From: DATGFK01 sp040007395
GTDB lineage: Bacteria; Chloroflexota; Anaerolineae; Aggregatilineales; UBA2796
Direction: 5' to 3'
NCBI GenBank assembly: GCA_040007395.1
Contig: JBDTVG010000022.1
Span: 1 to 26,580 of the forward strand
Length of the DNA: 26,580 nt
Part shown: in pieces, positions 7,914 through 16,505 of the stretch
Numbering within the stretch: the first letter of the stretch is position 1
Layout of the letters: every line of letters starts with the position of its first letter
Translations under genes and position numbers: made by a program
Notes under the pieces: model-generated
Told to the model about the DNA's origin: nothing
The model's input: the letters and a program-made list of their open reading frames with translations, nothing else
Database searches by the model: none

Positions 7914-8882
7914 TCATGGCCCTAGCACACTTTTCTGTGTCGGAGTGGCTGTCGGCGCAGTGGCTTTCGTAAAGTACCAGATCGGGCCTTCTGGGCAAAC
8001 CTGTTGATAATTGCTATCCAACGGGAAGACCTGCCATTTGTAAGTTCCTGACGGGTTGAATTCTTTATAGGCATCGACAGTTTCGTTTTGTCGCAGGTCG
8101 AGCACTCGTTCCCAGATACTCCCATCGGGACGGGTTACGCGGATTAGGTTGTATGGCGCACGCGGGCCGTGCCAGTCGAAGGTCAGGTTGCCGCCACCTT
8201 CTACATTCTGCGTATTGTCCAATGGTGTCGATAGCTCGAATGGGCCGCAGACGACTGAGGGGGTCACGGGCTGGGTTGTTCCCGGCACTTTAAGCGTTTG
8301 CCCGGTGACAATTAGATCGGCATTGGTCAAGCAGTTAGCTTTGAGCAGTTCGCTCACCGATGTATTGTATACATCTGCAATACGAGCTAGCGCGTCGCCC
8401 CGCTGCACGGTATAAGTCAGCTTCCACTCTTTGCGCGGGACACAACCTGCGGTTGAAGCAGGTGTTGGCGATTCATTACCGTTTAGTCCGGGGATATTGA
8501 TGCTCAAGTCCAGCGTCGGTGAGGCCGTTGGCACTGGGGTAAGCGTTGCCAGTACCGTTGCTGTTGGCGGCTCAAACGTTGGCGGTGGCTTGAGAGTCCG
8601 CGATGGCGTAAAAGTCGCTAGCGCCGTCGTTGGACGGATAGTCGCCGTGCGCGTTGCGGCAGGCTGCGTCTGCGCCGAGGTTGCTGACGCTTTGGTTGGA
8701 GTCGCGCTGTTGGCCTCGGCGACTTCTTGGCCTGAGTCTTGGCCTGCTGCCCGCCGGGTATTGGTCGCCGGGGCAACGTTGTTAGGGCGCGGCGGTTGAG
8801 GGTGAGAAACGTTAATGCCAACCATAAAGGCAGCGATAACGAGGATAAGGGTGATCACAGGCCCCGCAGAAATCTGCTTCAA
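7914..8882 (-). CDS. LysM-domain exported protein
   Basis: A 322-residue protein with one N-terminal membrane helix or uncleaved signal (about residues 6-23), a long Thr/Ala/Pro-rich linker (about 30-145) and one LysM domain (YTVQRGDALARIADVY through VTGQTLKVPG, about 157-200). Downstream, residues about 210-310 form a beta-rich domain resembling a fibronectin/Ig-like fold (STPLDNTQNVEGGGNLTFDW, TYKWQVFPLD). LysM binds N-acetylglucosamine polymers, so the protein probably sits on the cell wall side. The start is TTG at 8882 and overlaps the TGA of the upstream ATPase (TTGA); AGAAGGAGAACC supplies a good ribosome-binding site inside that gene. Last gene of the five-gene export operon; how it works with the transporter is unknown. 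Confidence 0.87.
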   Translation of the reverse strand: MKQISAGPVITLILVIAAFMVGINVSHPQPPRPNNVAPATNTRRAAGQDSGQEVAEANSATPTKASATSAQTQPAATRTATIRPTTALATFTPSRTLKPPPTFEPPTATVLATLTPVPTASPTLDLSINIPGLNGNESPTPASTAGCVPRKEWKLTYTVQRGDALARIADVYNTSVSELLKANCLTNADLIVTGQTLKVPGTTQPVTPSVVCGPFELSTPLDNTQNVEGGGNLTFDWHGPRAPYNLIRVTRPDGSIWERVLDLRQNETVDAYKEFNPSGTYKWQVFPLDSNYQQVCPEGPIWYFTKATAPTATPTQKSVLGP

Positions 8883-9631
8883 TGCTCTGGTTCTCCTTCT
8901 TGTATAGATCCATCGCCAACCGCTGCGACGACCTGTGAATTCACAGAGTTTTCAATAGCACGCGGAATCAATTTTCCGTCGTGCAGGTCATAGGCCAGAT
9001 CCACATGTTCCGCAACTAGTGGATCGTGTGAGACGATCACGAAGGTTGTACCCTGCCCTTGCGCTACCCCGCGAAATAAGGCCAGTACGCGGCGCGTCGT
9101 GCGCGTATCAAGGCCACCTGTCGGTTCGTCAGCGAGCATCAGGCGAGGCCGTGCGGCAAGCGCCCGCGCAATCGCCACCCGCTGCCGCTGACCACCGCTC
9201 AACTCGTCGGGCATGTGGCTGGACCACGCTCCCAACCCGACGGCATCCAGCGCACTTTTGGCACGCTGCTGGCGTTCGCGGTAACCAAGACTGAGCAACC
9301 GTAACGCGAGATCGATGTTTTCCAGAGCGCTGTACGTTGGCAGCAGTGCGTAACTCTGGAACACAAAGCCAAGTTCAGTACGTCGCAGTTTGGTTCGAGC
9401 GCTTTCGCTCAGATGAACAATATCTTGTCCCAGAACTTTTACCGTACCTTCTGTGGGCAAATCTAATGCGCCAATCAAGTTAAGCAGCGTTGTCTTGCCG
9501 CTGCCCGATGGCCCATACAGCGCTACAAGTGTTCCTTCTTCGACAGTCAGATCAAGCCCGCGCAGCACAGGTACTGCCGTCTCGCCTGAGCCATAGGTAC
9601 GCGATACATCAATACATTCCACAGCAGCCAT
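8879..9631 (-). CDS. ABC transporter ATPase, LolD/MacB type
   Basis: A 250-residue ATP-binding subunit. Walker A is GPSGSGKT at 40-47, the Q-loop glutamine is Q92, the signature LSGGQRQR is at 144-151, Walker B is LMLADEP at 164-170 and the switch histidine follows in VIVSHDPL. The sequence is of the LolD/MacB/FtsE group that powers FtsX-fold permeases by mechanotransmission rather than substrate translocation. It starts five bases after the stop of the upstream ATPase, with AGAGGTTAG a little far from the ATG, and its end overlaps the LysM start. Together with the upstream ATPase it gives two different ATPases for a single large permease gene, which suggests a heterodimer. Confidence 0.94.
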   Translation of the reverse strand: MAAVECIDVSRTYGSGETAVPVLRGLDLTVEEGTLVALYGPSGSGKTTLLNLIGALDLPTEGTVKVLGQDIVHLSESARTKLRRTELGFVFQSYALLPTYSALENIDLALRLLSLGYRERQQRAKSALDAVGLGAWSSHMPDELSGGQRQRVAIARALAARPRLMLADEPTGGLDTRTTRRVLALFRGVAQGQGTTFVIVSHDPLVAEHVDLAYDLHDGKLIPRAIENSVNSQVVAAVGDGSIQEGEPEH

Positions 9632-9636
9632 AGGAT

Positions 9637-10602
9637 TTAACTAACCTCTTTCTCCGCGACTTTACGCTTGCGCCGGAAAAGGCGGAATCGCTTGCGTTCG
9701 GGCGGGGCATCTTGCGGCATGATTTCCTGTAGTAAGGCGCTGGTATCTTCGATTTGATCTTGTTCAGGGCGTAGTAGCACGCCTTCAGGTCGAATCTCGA
9801 TAGAGATACGTGGGGCCTGACTCAATTGCGCCCGTACCGCCTCCGGCAGCGTAATACGCCCAACCGCATCCAGCATAGGCGATTCGTCGGAGCCGTGCGT
9901 CAAGTCCTGACCCAATGCGCCGTCACGCAGAGTCAACACGCGGTCAGCGTAGGAGGCCATGTCCAGATCATGTGTTACCATAAGCACGGTCAGGTTATAT
10001 TGTTGGCGCAGATCGTTTAGCAACTTCATAACTTGTGCAGCGGCTTTGCGATCCAATGCGCCCGTTGGCTCGTCAAGCAGCATCAAGCCGGGATGATTTG
10101 CCAGCGCCACCGCAATGCCCACCCGCTGCTGTTGACCGCCGGAAAGTTGTGCGGGTAGTTTGTGAGCCTGATCGCCAAGCCCTACTGCATCTAACAACTC
10201 CTTGGCGCGGCGGGTACGTTCCCACGGCGCGACTCCTGCCATCATCATTGGCAGAGTCACATTACGCAGTGCGGAACGGTGTGGGAGCAAGTTCCGCTCG
10301 ACGTTCTGCCACAGGAAGCCTACCCGCTTCAGCCGATATTCCGCCAGTTCCTTGCTTTTCATCCGCAGTAGATCGATGCCATCGACCCGCAGCGATCCGG
10401 CGGTTGGTGTATCCAACCCACCCAGCAGGTTGAGTAGCGAACTTTTGCCCGCCCCGGATGGGCCAATGATTGCCACCATTTCGCCCTTTTCCATCTCGAA
10501 GTCGATACCCTTCAAGGCCACGATCTCATGGATGTCGATCTTGTATGCCTTGACGATCTGCTTGCAAATGATATAAGGTGCGTCGCTACCGTTATCTGTC
10601 AT
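9637..10602 (-). CDS. ABC transporter ATPase with C-terminal AbrB/MazE-like domain
   Basis: A 321-residue ATPase. Residues 1-235 are a standard LolD/MacB-type domain: Walker A GPSGAGKSS 47-55, Q99, signature LSGGQQQR 153-160, Walker B LMLLDEP 173-179, H211. The C-terminal 85 residues are extra. Residues about 244-279 read LDAVGRITLPEAVRAQL, then ISIEIRPEGVLLRPE, which matches the swapped-hairpin AbrB/SpoVT/MazE pattern (xGRITLPxxxRxxLG ... I..EIRxxGVxLRP). A very basic tail follows (RKRFRLFRRKRK). AbrB folds normally bind DNA or dimerise; on an ATPase it may dimerise or respond to state. ATG at 10602 has AGGA at good spacing. It lies 16 bases after the membrane-fusion gene. Confidence 0.92.
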   Translation of the reverse strand: MTDNGSDAPYIICKQIVKAYKIDIHEIVALKGIDFEMEKGEMVAIIGPSGAGKSSLLNLLGGLDTPTAGSLRVDGIDLLRMKSKELAEYRLKRVGFLWQNVERNLLPHRSALRNVTLPMMMAGVAPWERTRRAKELLDAVGLGDQAHKLPAQLSGGQQQRVGIAVALANHPGLMLLDEPTGALDRKAAAQVMKLLNDLRQQYNLTVLMVTHDLDMASYADRVLTLRDGALGQDLTHGSDESPMLDAVGRITLPEAVRAQLSQAPRISIEIRPEGVLLRPEQDQIEDTSALLQEIMPQDAPPERKRFRLFRRKRKVAEKEVS

Positions 10603-10618
10603 TGCTAGATTCCTAAAC

Positions 10619-11992
10619 TTATGGCCCGATCACAACATCGCCTTCTTGGACACCACTCTTGATCTCTACTCGTGCGTCAGCGCCGCCTGTCGTGTCTGTC
10701 TTTAGCCCGACTTCTACATCTACCACGCGCTGACCGTCAGGCGTTTGCAGCACTACAAAGTTACGGTTCTGGAAAGTCCGTACCGCCGCTGGGGGTAGCC
10801 ATAGAACATCATGGCTCACACTTAGCGGCATTTTCACTTCGATAAGCTGACCTGTTGTCAGGTTATCTAACGAGGCTGCCACGCGAGAAGTCTGGTCGGA
10901 ATCTCGCGCACTGAGGGGAACACGCCGCACAGCACACTGTACCGCAGTTTCGGGTCGATTGGCGACCTGACAAACACCGACCAGCCCAACGCTCAATTTT
11001 TGTGCATCACCGATAGCAAGACTCGCAACCACCTCTTTCGGCTCTGAACGACCAACGGTGATCACCACATCAAAGGCTTTGACTGCATCGCCGGGCTTGA
11101 TCGTCACTTCAAGCACTTCGCCATCACTAGTGGCAAACAGCGAAGACTTATTAATATTAGCCTGATCTTGATCTACCTTAAGTTGAGCTTGAGTCACTGC
11201 CTGTGCTTTGGTCGGATCTGTCCCCCCTTGCAAGGCTTTCGCCAGCGCCAGTTGGTTGCGAATAACCTCATTTTCTGCTGACGAAATACTGAACTGATAC
11301 TGAGACCACTGCTGCCCTGCCGAGTCATAACTGGCCTGAGCAGACTTGAGGCTGTTTTTGGCATTCACCAGAGTGTTAAAGGCCGAGTCAATGGCTGAAC
11401 CCGCATTATTAGGACGGCTCACTGCGTCATCATAGGCTCGTTGGGCGCTTTTTAAGTTATCTTTGGCGTTGTCGATACTGAGTTTGGCGCTTTGAAGTGC
11501 AGGCCAAGGGCTGCCTTGTTTGGTTTTCTCAAGCGAAAGTTTTGCATTGGCAAGATTAACCTCGGCATCCGCTACCGAACCGACACTGCTGGTATCGCCT
11601 GTTTCTAGATTCGCTTTGGCAGTTTGCAAGTTAAGCTGATCGCTGGCAAGCTGGTTTTCAAGATCGGTGATCTGGTAGTCTGCCAACAGTTGACCCTTCT
11701 TGACGGCTGCACCGCGCTGCACTGTCACCCGCCGCACCGTGCCTGCGATCTCAAAACCAAGCTGTGTTTGGTCACGCGGCTGCCACCGCCCAGTAAAGTC
11801 TGAGATTTGTGTTACATCGCCACGCTGCACGAGAAACGTCTGACGCGCCGCCGAAGGAGCCGTCGGAATGGGTGTTGAGGTCGGCGCTTGCTGTTGGGTG
11901 TTCCCCCCTCCCGGTGATGTATTTCCGGTACACGAAGCTACCGTCACACCGATGAAGGCGGTCACAACCACTCGACAAATGAAACCTCTCAT
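10619..11992 (-). CDS. HlyD/MacA-like periplasmic adaptor lipoprotein
   Basis: A membrane-fusion protein of about 457 residues. I use ATG at 11992 because GGGGGA lies six bases upstream; ATG at 11998 would put the purine run directly against the start codon. The N-terminus has a lipoprotein signal with the lipobox VASC, so the cysteine near residue 21 is probably lipidated. A lipoyl/biotinyl-like half (RRVTVQRGAAVKKGQLLADY) follows a Thr/Pro-rich linker. Then comes a long Ala/Gln/Asn-rich helical hairpin (about residues 110-270), the second lipoyl half (DGEVLEVTIKPGDAVKA) and beta-barrel domains. This is the order of MacA/HlyD adaptors. In tripartite systems the adaptor joins the FtsX permease to an outer component; no such component is in the operon. 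Confidence 0.9.
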   Translation of the reverse strand: MRGFICRVVVTAFIGVTVASCTGNTSPGGGNTQQQAPTSTPIPTAPSAARQTFLVQRGDVTQISDFTGRWQPRDQTQLGFEIAGTVRRVTVQRGAAVKKGQLLADYQITDLENQLASDQLNLQTAKANLETGDTSSVGSVADAEVNLANAKLSLEKTKQGSPWPALQSAKLSIDNAKDNLKSAQRAYDDAVSRPNNAGSAIDSAFNTLVNAKNSLKSAQASYDSAGQQWSQYQFSISSAENEVIRNQLALAKALQGGTDPTKAQAVTQAQLKVDQDQANINKSSLFATSDGEVLEVTIKPGDAVKAFDVVITVGRSEPKEVVASLAIGDAQKLSVGLVGVCQVANRPETAVQCAVRRVPLSARDSDQTSRVAASLDNLTTGQLIEVKMPLSVSHDVLWLPPAAVRTFQNRNFVVLQTPDGQRVVDVEVGLKTDTTGGADARVEIKSGVQEGDVVIGP

Positions 11993-12022
11993 AAACATCC
12001 CCCACTTGTGAAATGTTGATAA

Positions 12023-12046
12023 AGGCGAGGCTAGCCAACCTCGCCT
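12023..12046 (-). terminator. Hairpin overlapping the permease stop codon
   Basis: AGGCGAGG at 12023-12030 pairs perfectly with CCTCGCCT at 12039-12046, straddling the TAG stop of the permease gene. On the minus strand it is followed by TTATC, a weak U tract. It probably acts as a partial terminator or RNA-protecting stem that lowers or separates expression of the following adaptor gene. Confidence 0.45.
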
Positions 12047-14796
12047 AGCTTAACGACGGTAAATAGACTCTGGCGACCCAAGATCCATGTTGTGAACAAT
12101 GTCACCCCAAATAGTACCCCCGCGAAAATCGCGTAGACTGTGAAAATGTCACCCCACGCCACCCGCACCAGATACGGCGGCAGCCCTCCGCCAAAGTCCA
12201 ACAACGGCAAATAGAGAATCGTCGCTAGCGCCCCGATAATCGTGCCACCGAGAATACCACCGACGACTGACAACCCCTGCGAGACGATTAGGTACACCCC
12301 GACTGCAAACCCACCCAGACCCATCGCCCGCAGCGATCCAAGCTGAACCGATTGCGCTCGGAACGATGCGGTGCTCTGGATGATCGAACCAACCAACGTC
12401 AGTACCACTGAGGCGATAAAGCCAATAGAGAGAAAGCCTAGCACTCCCCGTCGCGACGGAGCCGTTTGTGCCGCGTGCAGATCTTGCGCGGGGTCGAGCC
12501 ATTGTACGACTGGGAACCCTTTTTCCTTCACCGCCTCCTCAACCTTGTTTGGATCGGCACCGGGCGCTAATTGTATCCAAATGTCATGGGGGAGTTCTGT
12601 TCCGACAGTTTCCCAGACTGGATCGATATTGGCGATCAGGAAGAACTTTTGAGTCGGGTCAAGCGTTGGGAAATAGTTGACTAGTCCAACAATCGGCACT
12701 TTCGCATCGTACCACTGATTGAGGGCATTGACCGAATAGGTGATGTCCTGACCCACGCGCAGATTGTACTTGGTGGCAGTCGCCGTGTTCAAGAGGACTC
12801 CCTCGCGCCGCCCTGCTAGCAAATTGAACAAATCAGCAACAGGCATGGTGGCGTAGTCGGAGCGGAATCGCACAATCGAGGCCATAGAGCCACGATCTAT
12901 CGCCAAAATCGTACCGTCCAGACGTTGGCTGGGCAGTTTAAGTTGGGCATCATAGCGACCCACCCGCGCCACATTCGCTACCCCCGGTACATCTAGCAAA
13001 TCTGTTGCAGGCAGCGTATTAAACCCAGTAACAGTCTGGGTAGTTTGCCCATTGGCATCGGCTGCGCCTTCTTGCGTCTGTGCGTCAGCACTGGTGATCA
13101 ACACCGAGTCCGCGCCGATTTTGTAATCAATCGAATCGACCAGACTGCGGTCAATCGTGCTAGCCATCGAAGCTGTGTATCCAGTTAGGCTTAAGGTGAA
13201 GCACATCATTAGCAAGCCGCCCCGGTAGCGTCCAATCGAGCGTGTTAGCTCACGTAGCGCCATCAGCAGCGCAATACCGCGCCCATAGGAAAGGATTTTC
13301 GCGCCGATCCGCAGCAGGAAAGGCCATAGTCGGAGAAACAACAGCGTATTGCCAAGTGCAAATAGAGTCGGTCCCAAAAACGAGATCGGGTTGCTGAACG
13401 GATCGGTGGCGCTGGTAACTAACCCGCCCTGCCGCGAGAGGGTGTATAACACGTAGTAGGCCGGAATCAGGATCAGAATGTCAAGATAGGTGCGCTGCCA
13501 CCACGCCGATGAAGCCCGTGCTGACTGTTGCTTAAAACTGGTGATCGTTTGGCGGCTGGTCAACCATGCCATATACAAGCCACTGCTAGCAGCGATTAGG
13601 GCGGTTGCCGCCCCCAACATTAACGCCTGTGAAGTGAAGGTAATCATCAGCGGTGCATCGGTGTTGTCGAAGCGCAAGAATGAGGTCGTCTGTCCGACTA
13701 ATCGAACCACCAGAGGCGACAGGCCAAAACCGATAGCGAAAGCGATGCCTGCCAGAATCAGCCACATCAGGAAATGGACACCAATGATACCGCGCCGACT
13801 CATCCCCCGACTACGCAGTGTGACATCTTCGGTTTGCTGGCGACTGACCAACAGCCCTGCAATCAGCGAGACAAAATATAGTACCAGACCCGCTACAGGC
13901 AAGATCATGATCATCAACTGCTGCGTCAACTGATTAACCTCTTTACTAAAAGCGGTCAATCCATCTACGGGCGATTTTTCTAGACGAATACCGGGTAGTA
14001 CAGCTTCAACGTTACGCTGTCCATCGGTTACTCGGTTGAGCAGCGGGCCAACATCGGAAGTACGAATGTTGCTTCCATCAAAGATAACGTACCAAGCGCT
14101 TTCCTCGACAGGCTTTTCGATGCCGTCCAACGCCTTTGCCAGATCGTCGGGCTGCACGAGCAGAATTTCGTCGAAGAACTTGGGCGGGAAAATCCAATTG
14201 GGATCATTAGGATTCGCCGCAGTCCAAGTAGCTGCCACCTTCAAGTTGAGGGGTTTGCCACCCGGTCGTGAGGTGGTGAGTGCATCGCCAGTTTGCACCC
14301 CTTTGTCGAACAGCATTTTGTCAGGAATCAAGACAGGCAGGGGATCGCCCGCTTTAACAGGATCAGGAGGCCACTTGCCCGATGTAATTTTGATCTGCGA
14401 ATCTGCCCCTTGCAAAGTTCCGATGCTAAATGGCCCCAGAATTTTGTTCGTGCCGAGCTTGGTAGTCCACGCGCCGCCTCTTTCATAGCGTACTTGGCTT
14501 GCCACAGGCAAACCTAATGTCTTCGTAAAGCCATCCTGAATCGCATCGGTAGCACTGTCTACATCGGCATATTTGATATTGCCTTTCCACGCTCCAAGAT
14601 AGCGAAAGCGAAAGGCATACGGTGGATTGTCCAACTGCGAAGCTAACAACCGTGTGTTCACCGAATCTACATAGAGAGGTAGGCTTAACGCCAACGTTGT
14701 TGCTGAGGTCAAACCTACCAACGCCCACAGCACCAGAATACGATTATTCCAAAGCCGTTCAAATGCGATTTGCAACGAATCCAGTATTCTGAACAT
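12031..14796 (-). CDS. Large FtsX-like ABC permease
   Basis: A roughly 921-residue permease. ATG at 14796 is preferred over GTG at 14805, because GAGG is eleven bases from the ATG but only two from the GTG. One membrane helix near residues 20-45 is followed by a large extracytoplasmic domain to about residue 290. A group of helices (LPVAGLVLYFVSLIAGLLVS and on) forms the first FtsX module, then a long second extracytoplasmic domain, and a final three-helix FtsX module (about 780-915: GFIASVVLTLVGSIIQSTAS, with LGSLRAMGLGGF). This duplicated FtsX layout, as in LolC/E-like and Chloroflexota permeases, exports or extracts lipids, peptides or lipoproteins in known cases. It is the first gene of the operon. 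Substrate unknown. Confidence 0.9.
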   Translation of the reverse strand: MFRILDSLQIAFERLWNNRILVLWALVGLTSATTLALSLPLYVDSVNTRLLASQLDNPPYAFRFRYLGAWKGNIKYADVDSATDAIQDGFTKTLGLPVASQVRYERGGAWTTKLGTNKILGPFSIGTLQGADSQIKITSGKWPPDPVKAGDPLPVLIPDKMLFDKGVQTGDALTTSRPGGKPLNLKVAATWTAANPNDPNWIFPPKFFDEILLVQPDDLAKALDGIEKPVEESAWYVIFDGSNIRTSDVGPLLNRVTDGQRNVEAVLPGIRLEKSPVDGLTAFSKEVNQLTQQLMIMILPVAGLVLYFVSLIAGLLVSRQQTEDVTLRSRGMSRRGIIGVHFLMWLILAGIAFAIGFGLSPLVVRLVGQTTSFLRFDNTDAPLMITFTSQALMLGAATALIAASSGLYMAWLTSRQTITSFKQQSARASSAWWQRTYLDILILIPAYYVLYTLSRQGGLVTSATDPFSNPISFLGPTLFALGNTLLFLRLWPFLLRIGAKILSYGRGIALLMALRELTRSIGRYRGGLLMMCFTLSLTGYTASMASTIDRSLVDSIDYKIGADSVLITSADAQTQEGAADANGQTTQTVTGFNTLPATDLLDVPGVANVARVGRYDAQLKLPSQRLDGTILAIDRGSMASIVRFRSDYATMPVADLFNLLAGRREGVLLNTATATKYNLRVGQDITYSVNALNQWYDAKVPIVGLVNYFPTLDPTQKFFLIANIDPVWETVGTELPHDIWIQLAPGADPNKVEEAVKEKGFPVVQWLDPAQDLHAAQTAPSRRGVLGFLSIGFIASVVLTLVGSIIQSTASFRAQSVQLGSLRAMGLGGFAVGVYLIVSQGLSVVGGILGGTIIGALATILYLPLLDFGGGLPPYLVRVAWGDIFTVYAIFAGVLFGVTLFTTWILGRQSLFTVVKLGEVG

Positions 14797-14805
14797 ATGC
14801 TGCAC

Positions 14806-15188
14806 CGCCTCATTCTTTACGCATGGGATCGCATTGAATACACATTACCTGATTACCTATTTTATCGTGAAAACAGGTACTTATCTTCACTTATACAAAA
14901 ACCTTTTGTTTTCAAGGAGATAATCGCGACGGATCGAATCGATTTCGTGTAAGAATATATGGGTAGATTGTGGAATAGTGATGGAGGCCGCTCAACTTTT
15001 AGAGGTCACAACCTTAAATTTACCTTAAATTCTTGGGACGGTTTGTGCAATCCTACAGGGCATAGGCAGTGTTGCCCATCCCCTGTAGCACGACTCAGTA
15101 GATCGTAAGGTCGTAAAATTAACGATTTATGGTTATGGGATGTGAAGTAAATTTTGTTGCATTTGGTCTATGATGTGCGAAATCGCCC
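14806..15188. other. Intergenic region upstream of the ABC operon and tRNA-Leu
   Basis: About 380 bases without a gene. It should hold the promoter of the minus-strand operon; I see AT-rich DNA (14855-14925) but no clear hexamer pair. At 15053-15088 there is a strong two-tier hairpin: CTACAGGG pairs with CCCTGTAG, and inside it GGCA pairs with TGCC around GTGT. No T tract follows it on either strand, so it may be a small structured RNA element or a protein-binding site. Confidence 0.4.
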
Positions 15189-15217
15189 TTGACAGTGCGC
15201 CAATGAACCCCTAAAAT
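15189..15217 (+). promoter_or_regulatory. Sigma70-like promoter of tRNA-Leu
   Basis: TTGACA at 15189-15194 and TAAAAT at 15212-15217 are separated by exactly 17 bases. Transcription would begin near 15224, six bases before the mature tRNA. Confidence 0.8.
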
Positions 15218-15229
15218 AGGTCGTATATT

Positions 15230-15313
<84 letters not shown>

Positions 15314-15317
15314 CATT

Positions 15318-15341
15318 AACCCAAGCTTGTCTTGGGTTTTT
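15318..15341 (+). terminator. Rho-independent terminator of tRNA-Leu
   Basis: AACCCAAG-cttgt-CTTGGGTT is a perfect 8-bp stem followed by a T run, starting five bases after the tRNA. Confidence 0.85.
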
Positions 15342-15501
15342 GATTCCCCTTAAATCCTGTAGCACAGCAGGATTCCACTAATGAATGAGAAGAAGTGCGG
15401 CGAGAACCAGCATTGGAGGTGATGCTTCGGCATGTTTTGTAGGATTTTCACTCTCATTCGCCATTGGTGGGCCAATCAAATATTTGGTCCACAACTTCGA
15501 C
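15342..15501. other. Junction between tRNA-Leu and the integrase remnant
   Basis: A short stretch with an inverted repeat AATCCTG/CAGGATT at 15353-15374. No coding sequence is convincing; open frames on both strands look unlike proteins. The C-terminal half of the integrase would be expected here and is not seen, so a deletion junction probably lies between 15500 and 15590. Confidence 0.4.
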
Positions 15502-16227
15502 TCACAACTGAACAACCTGATATTGGGCCTTGTGCTCTTTGCGGGCAATATGACGACTAAAGAGAGCAACTGCTGCTTTGTCCATCTGATCCCCCTTTGT
15601 GCGGGCTTCCAAGTCGAAGGCGACGACGGTCAATCCAGCCACCTCACCGCAGCGCAACCCATGATCCAGCAGTAGGCATGTGAGCAGAGCGTCGCGCCGA
15701 CCTTGCGACGTATCAGGTTGGGCCTTGAGCAAATCGGCTTGGGCCTTCGTCAGGCTCACGGCAGCGGCCTTCTTGTTACCCTGACGCACTGTCTCGCGCT
15801 TCTCGTCAACCTGCTGACTTTGTTTGTAGCTGTAACCTTTGACCGCCTTGATCTGAACCCGCGCTTCCGGGGAGATGGTCACGGCTTGACACGCCAACCC
15901 CGCGTAGGTCTTGAGAGTGGCGAGGCGAACATTGATGCTCCCAATGGCGTAGCCTTGTGCCAGATGCCACTGCACGAACGCGGCGACAATACCCCAAGTG
16001 ATACCTTGCCAGCCTGCGGCATCACTGTCGAGATTGGCGACAGAGACTCCGGCCTGAACCAAGAACTGAGCCAGCAGATCCAAGTCGGCCCGCTGACGGC
16101 GGAGTGTCTAGGCGGTGCAGCGCTGTTGGTAAACGACGAACAGATTGCCCGTATCGCCCAAGTTGCGACTTTCAAGGAATGGGAGCCTATTCGTCAGGAA
16201 ATGGCTCGATTGTTTGTCATGACCCAA
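15502..16227 (-). pseudogene. Broken tyrosine recombinase/integrase
   Basis: Remnant of a phage-type tyrosine integrase. The N-terminal core-binding part runs from about 16227 (TTG) through an in-frame TAG at 16108-16110: protein-like sequence on both sides (GNLFVVYQQRCTA, stop, TLRRQRADLDLLAQFLVQAGV) is in one frame. Then come SINVRLATLKTYAGLA and the start of the catalytic domain, including box I with the first catalytic arginine in DHGLRCGEVAGL. Soon after (about 15590) homology appears to end, and the second-half HxxR box and tyrosine are absent. The gene points toward the tRNA-Leu 190 bases away, as expected for an element that integrated there. It cannot be active as read. Long antisense frames over it are shadows. 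Confidence 0.75.
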
Positions 16228-16233
16228 CGCACT

Positions 16234-16499
16234 AAAACATTCCGTCCAAGCAGTCCAAAGAATATCTGGCATATATCCACGCTGGGTATATGCCCACACA
16301 AACTGAGCAAACCCTAGCTATTCGCGAGTCTCAAAAGCAATCTCAGCGTCTACTGACCGATGAATGGAAGAAGCGTGGGGCTGATGACTGGCAAGACTAT
16401 GCACGACTTAATAATGACGTTTCGATTGCTGCTACTGGTAAGCACGCCAAGCAACGGAACCAAGAACTGGGAACAACCATAGCCCACGAGAGGCAATGA
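16234..16499 (+). pseudogene. Fragment, possibly of a DinD/BRO-type phage antirepressor
   Basis: An open frame without a clear start at its left end; an internal ATG lies at 16290. The translated stretch ESQKQSQRLLTDEWKKRG, then DDWQDYARLNNDVSIAATG, resembles a block in DinD and BRO-like phage proteins (SKRLTDEWKxRGVxxGxEYAILTxEIS). No BRO-N DNA-binding domain is visible before it and the frame ends soon after, so this is probably a gene remnant. It is divergent from the integrase remnant. The family assignment rests on one motif and is tentative. Confidence 0.35.
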
Positions 16500-16505
16500 G
16501 CGCCT

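Noticed and set aside
13490..14488. Plus-strand open frames of about 150 codons
   Set aside because: Antisense to the FtsX permease and without recognisable motifs.
15385..15675. 96-codon plus-strand frame with a hydrophobic stretch
   Set aside because: It overlaps the integrase 3' end antisense, its right half is clearly a shadow, and no ribosome-binding site supports it.
15703..16317. 204-codon plus-strand frame near the tRNA
   Set aside because: Most of it is antisense to the integrase remnant. The initially protein-like end becomes an antisense shadow once the integrase N-terminus past the TAG is recognised.
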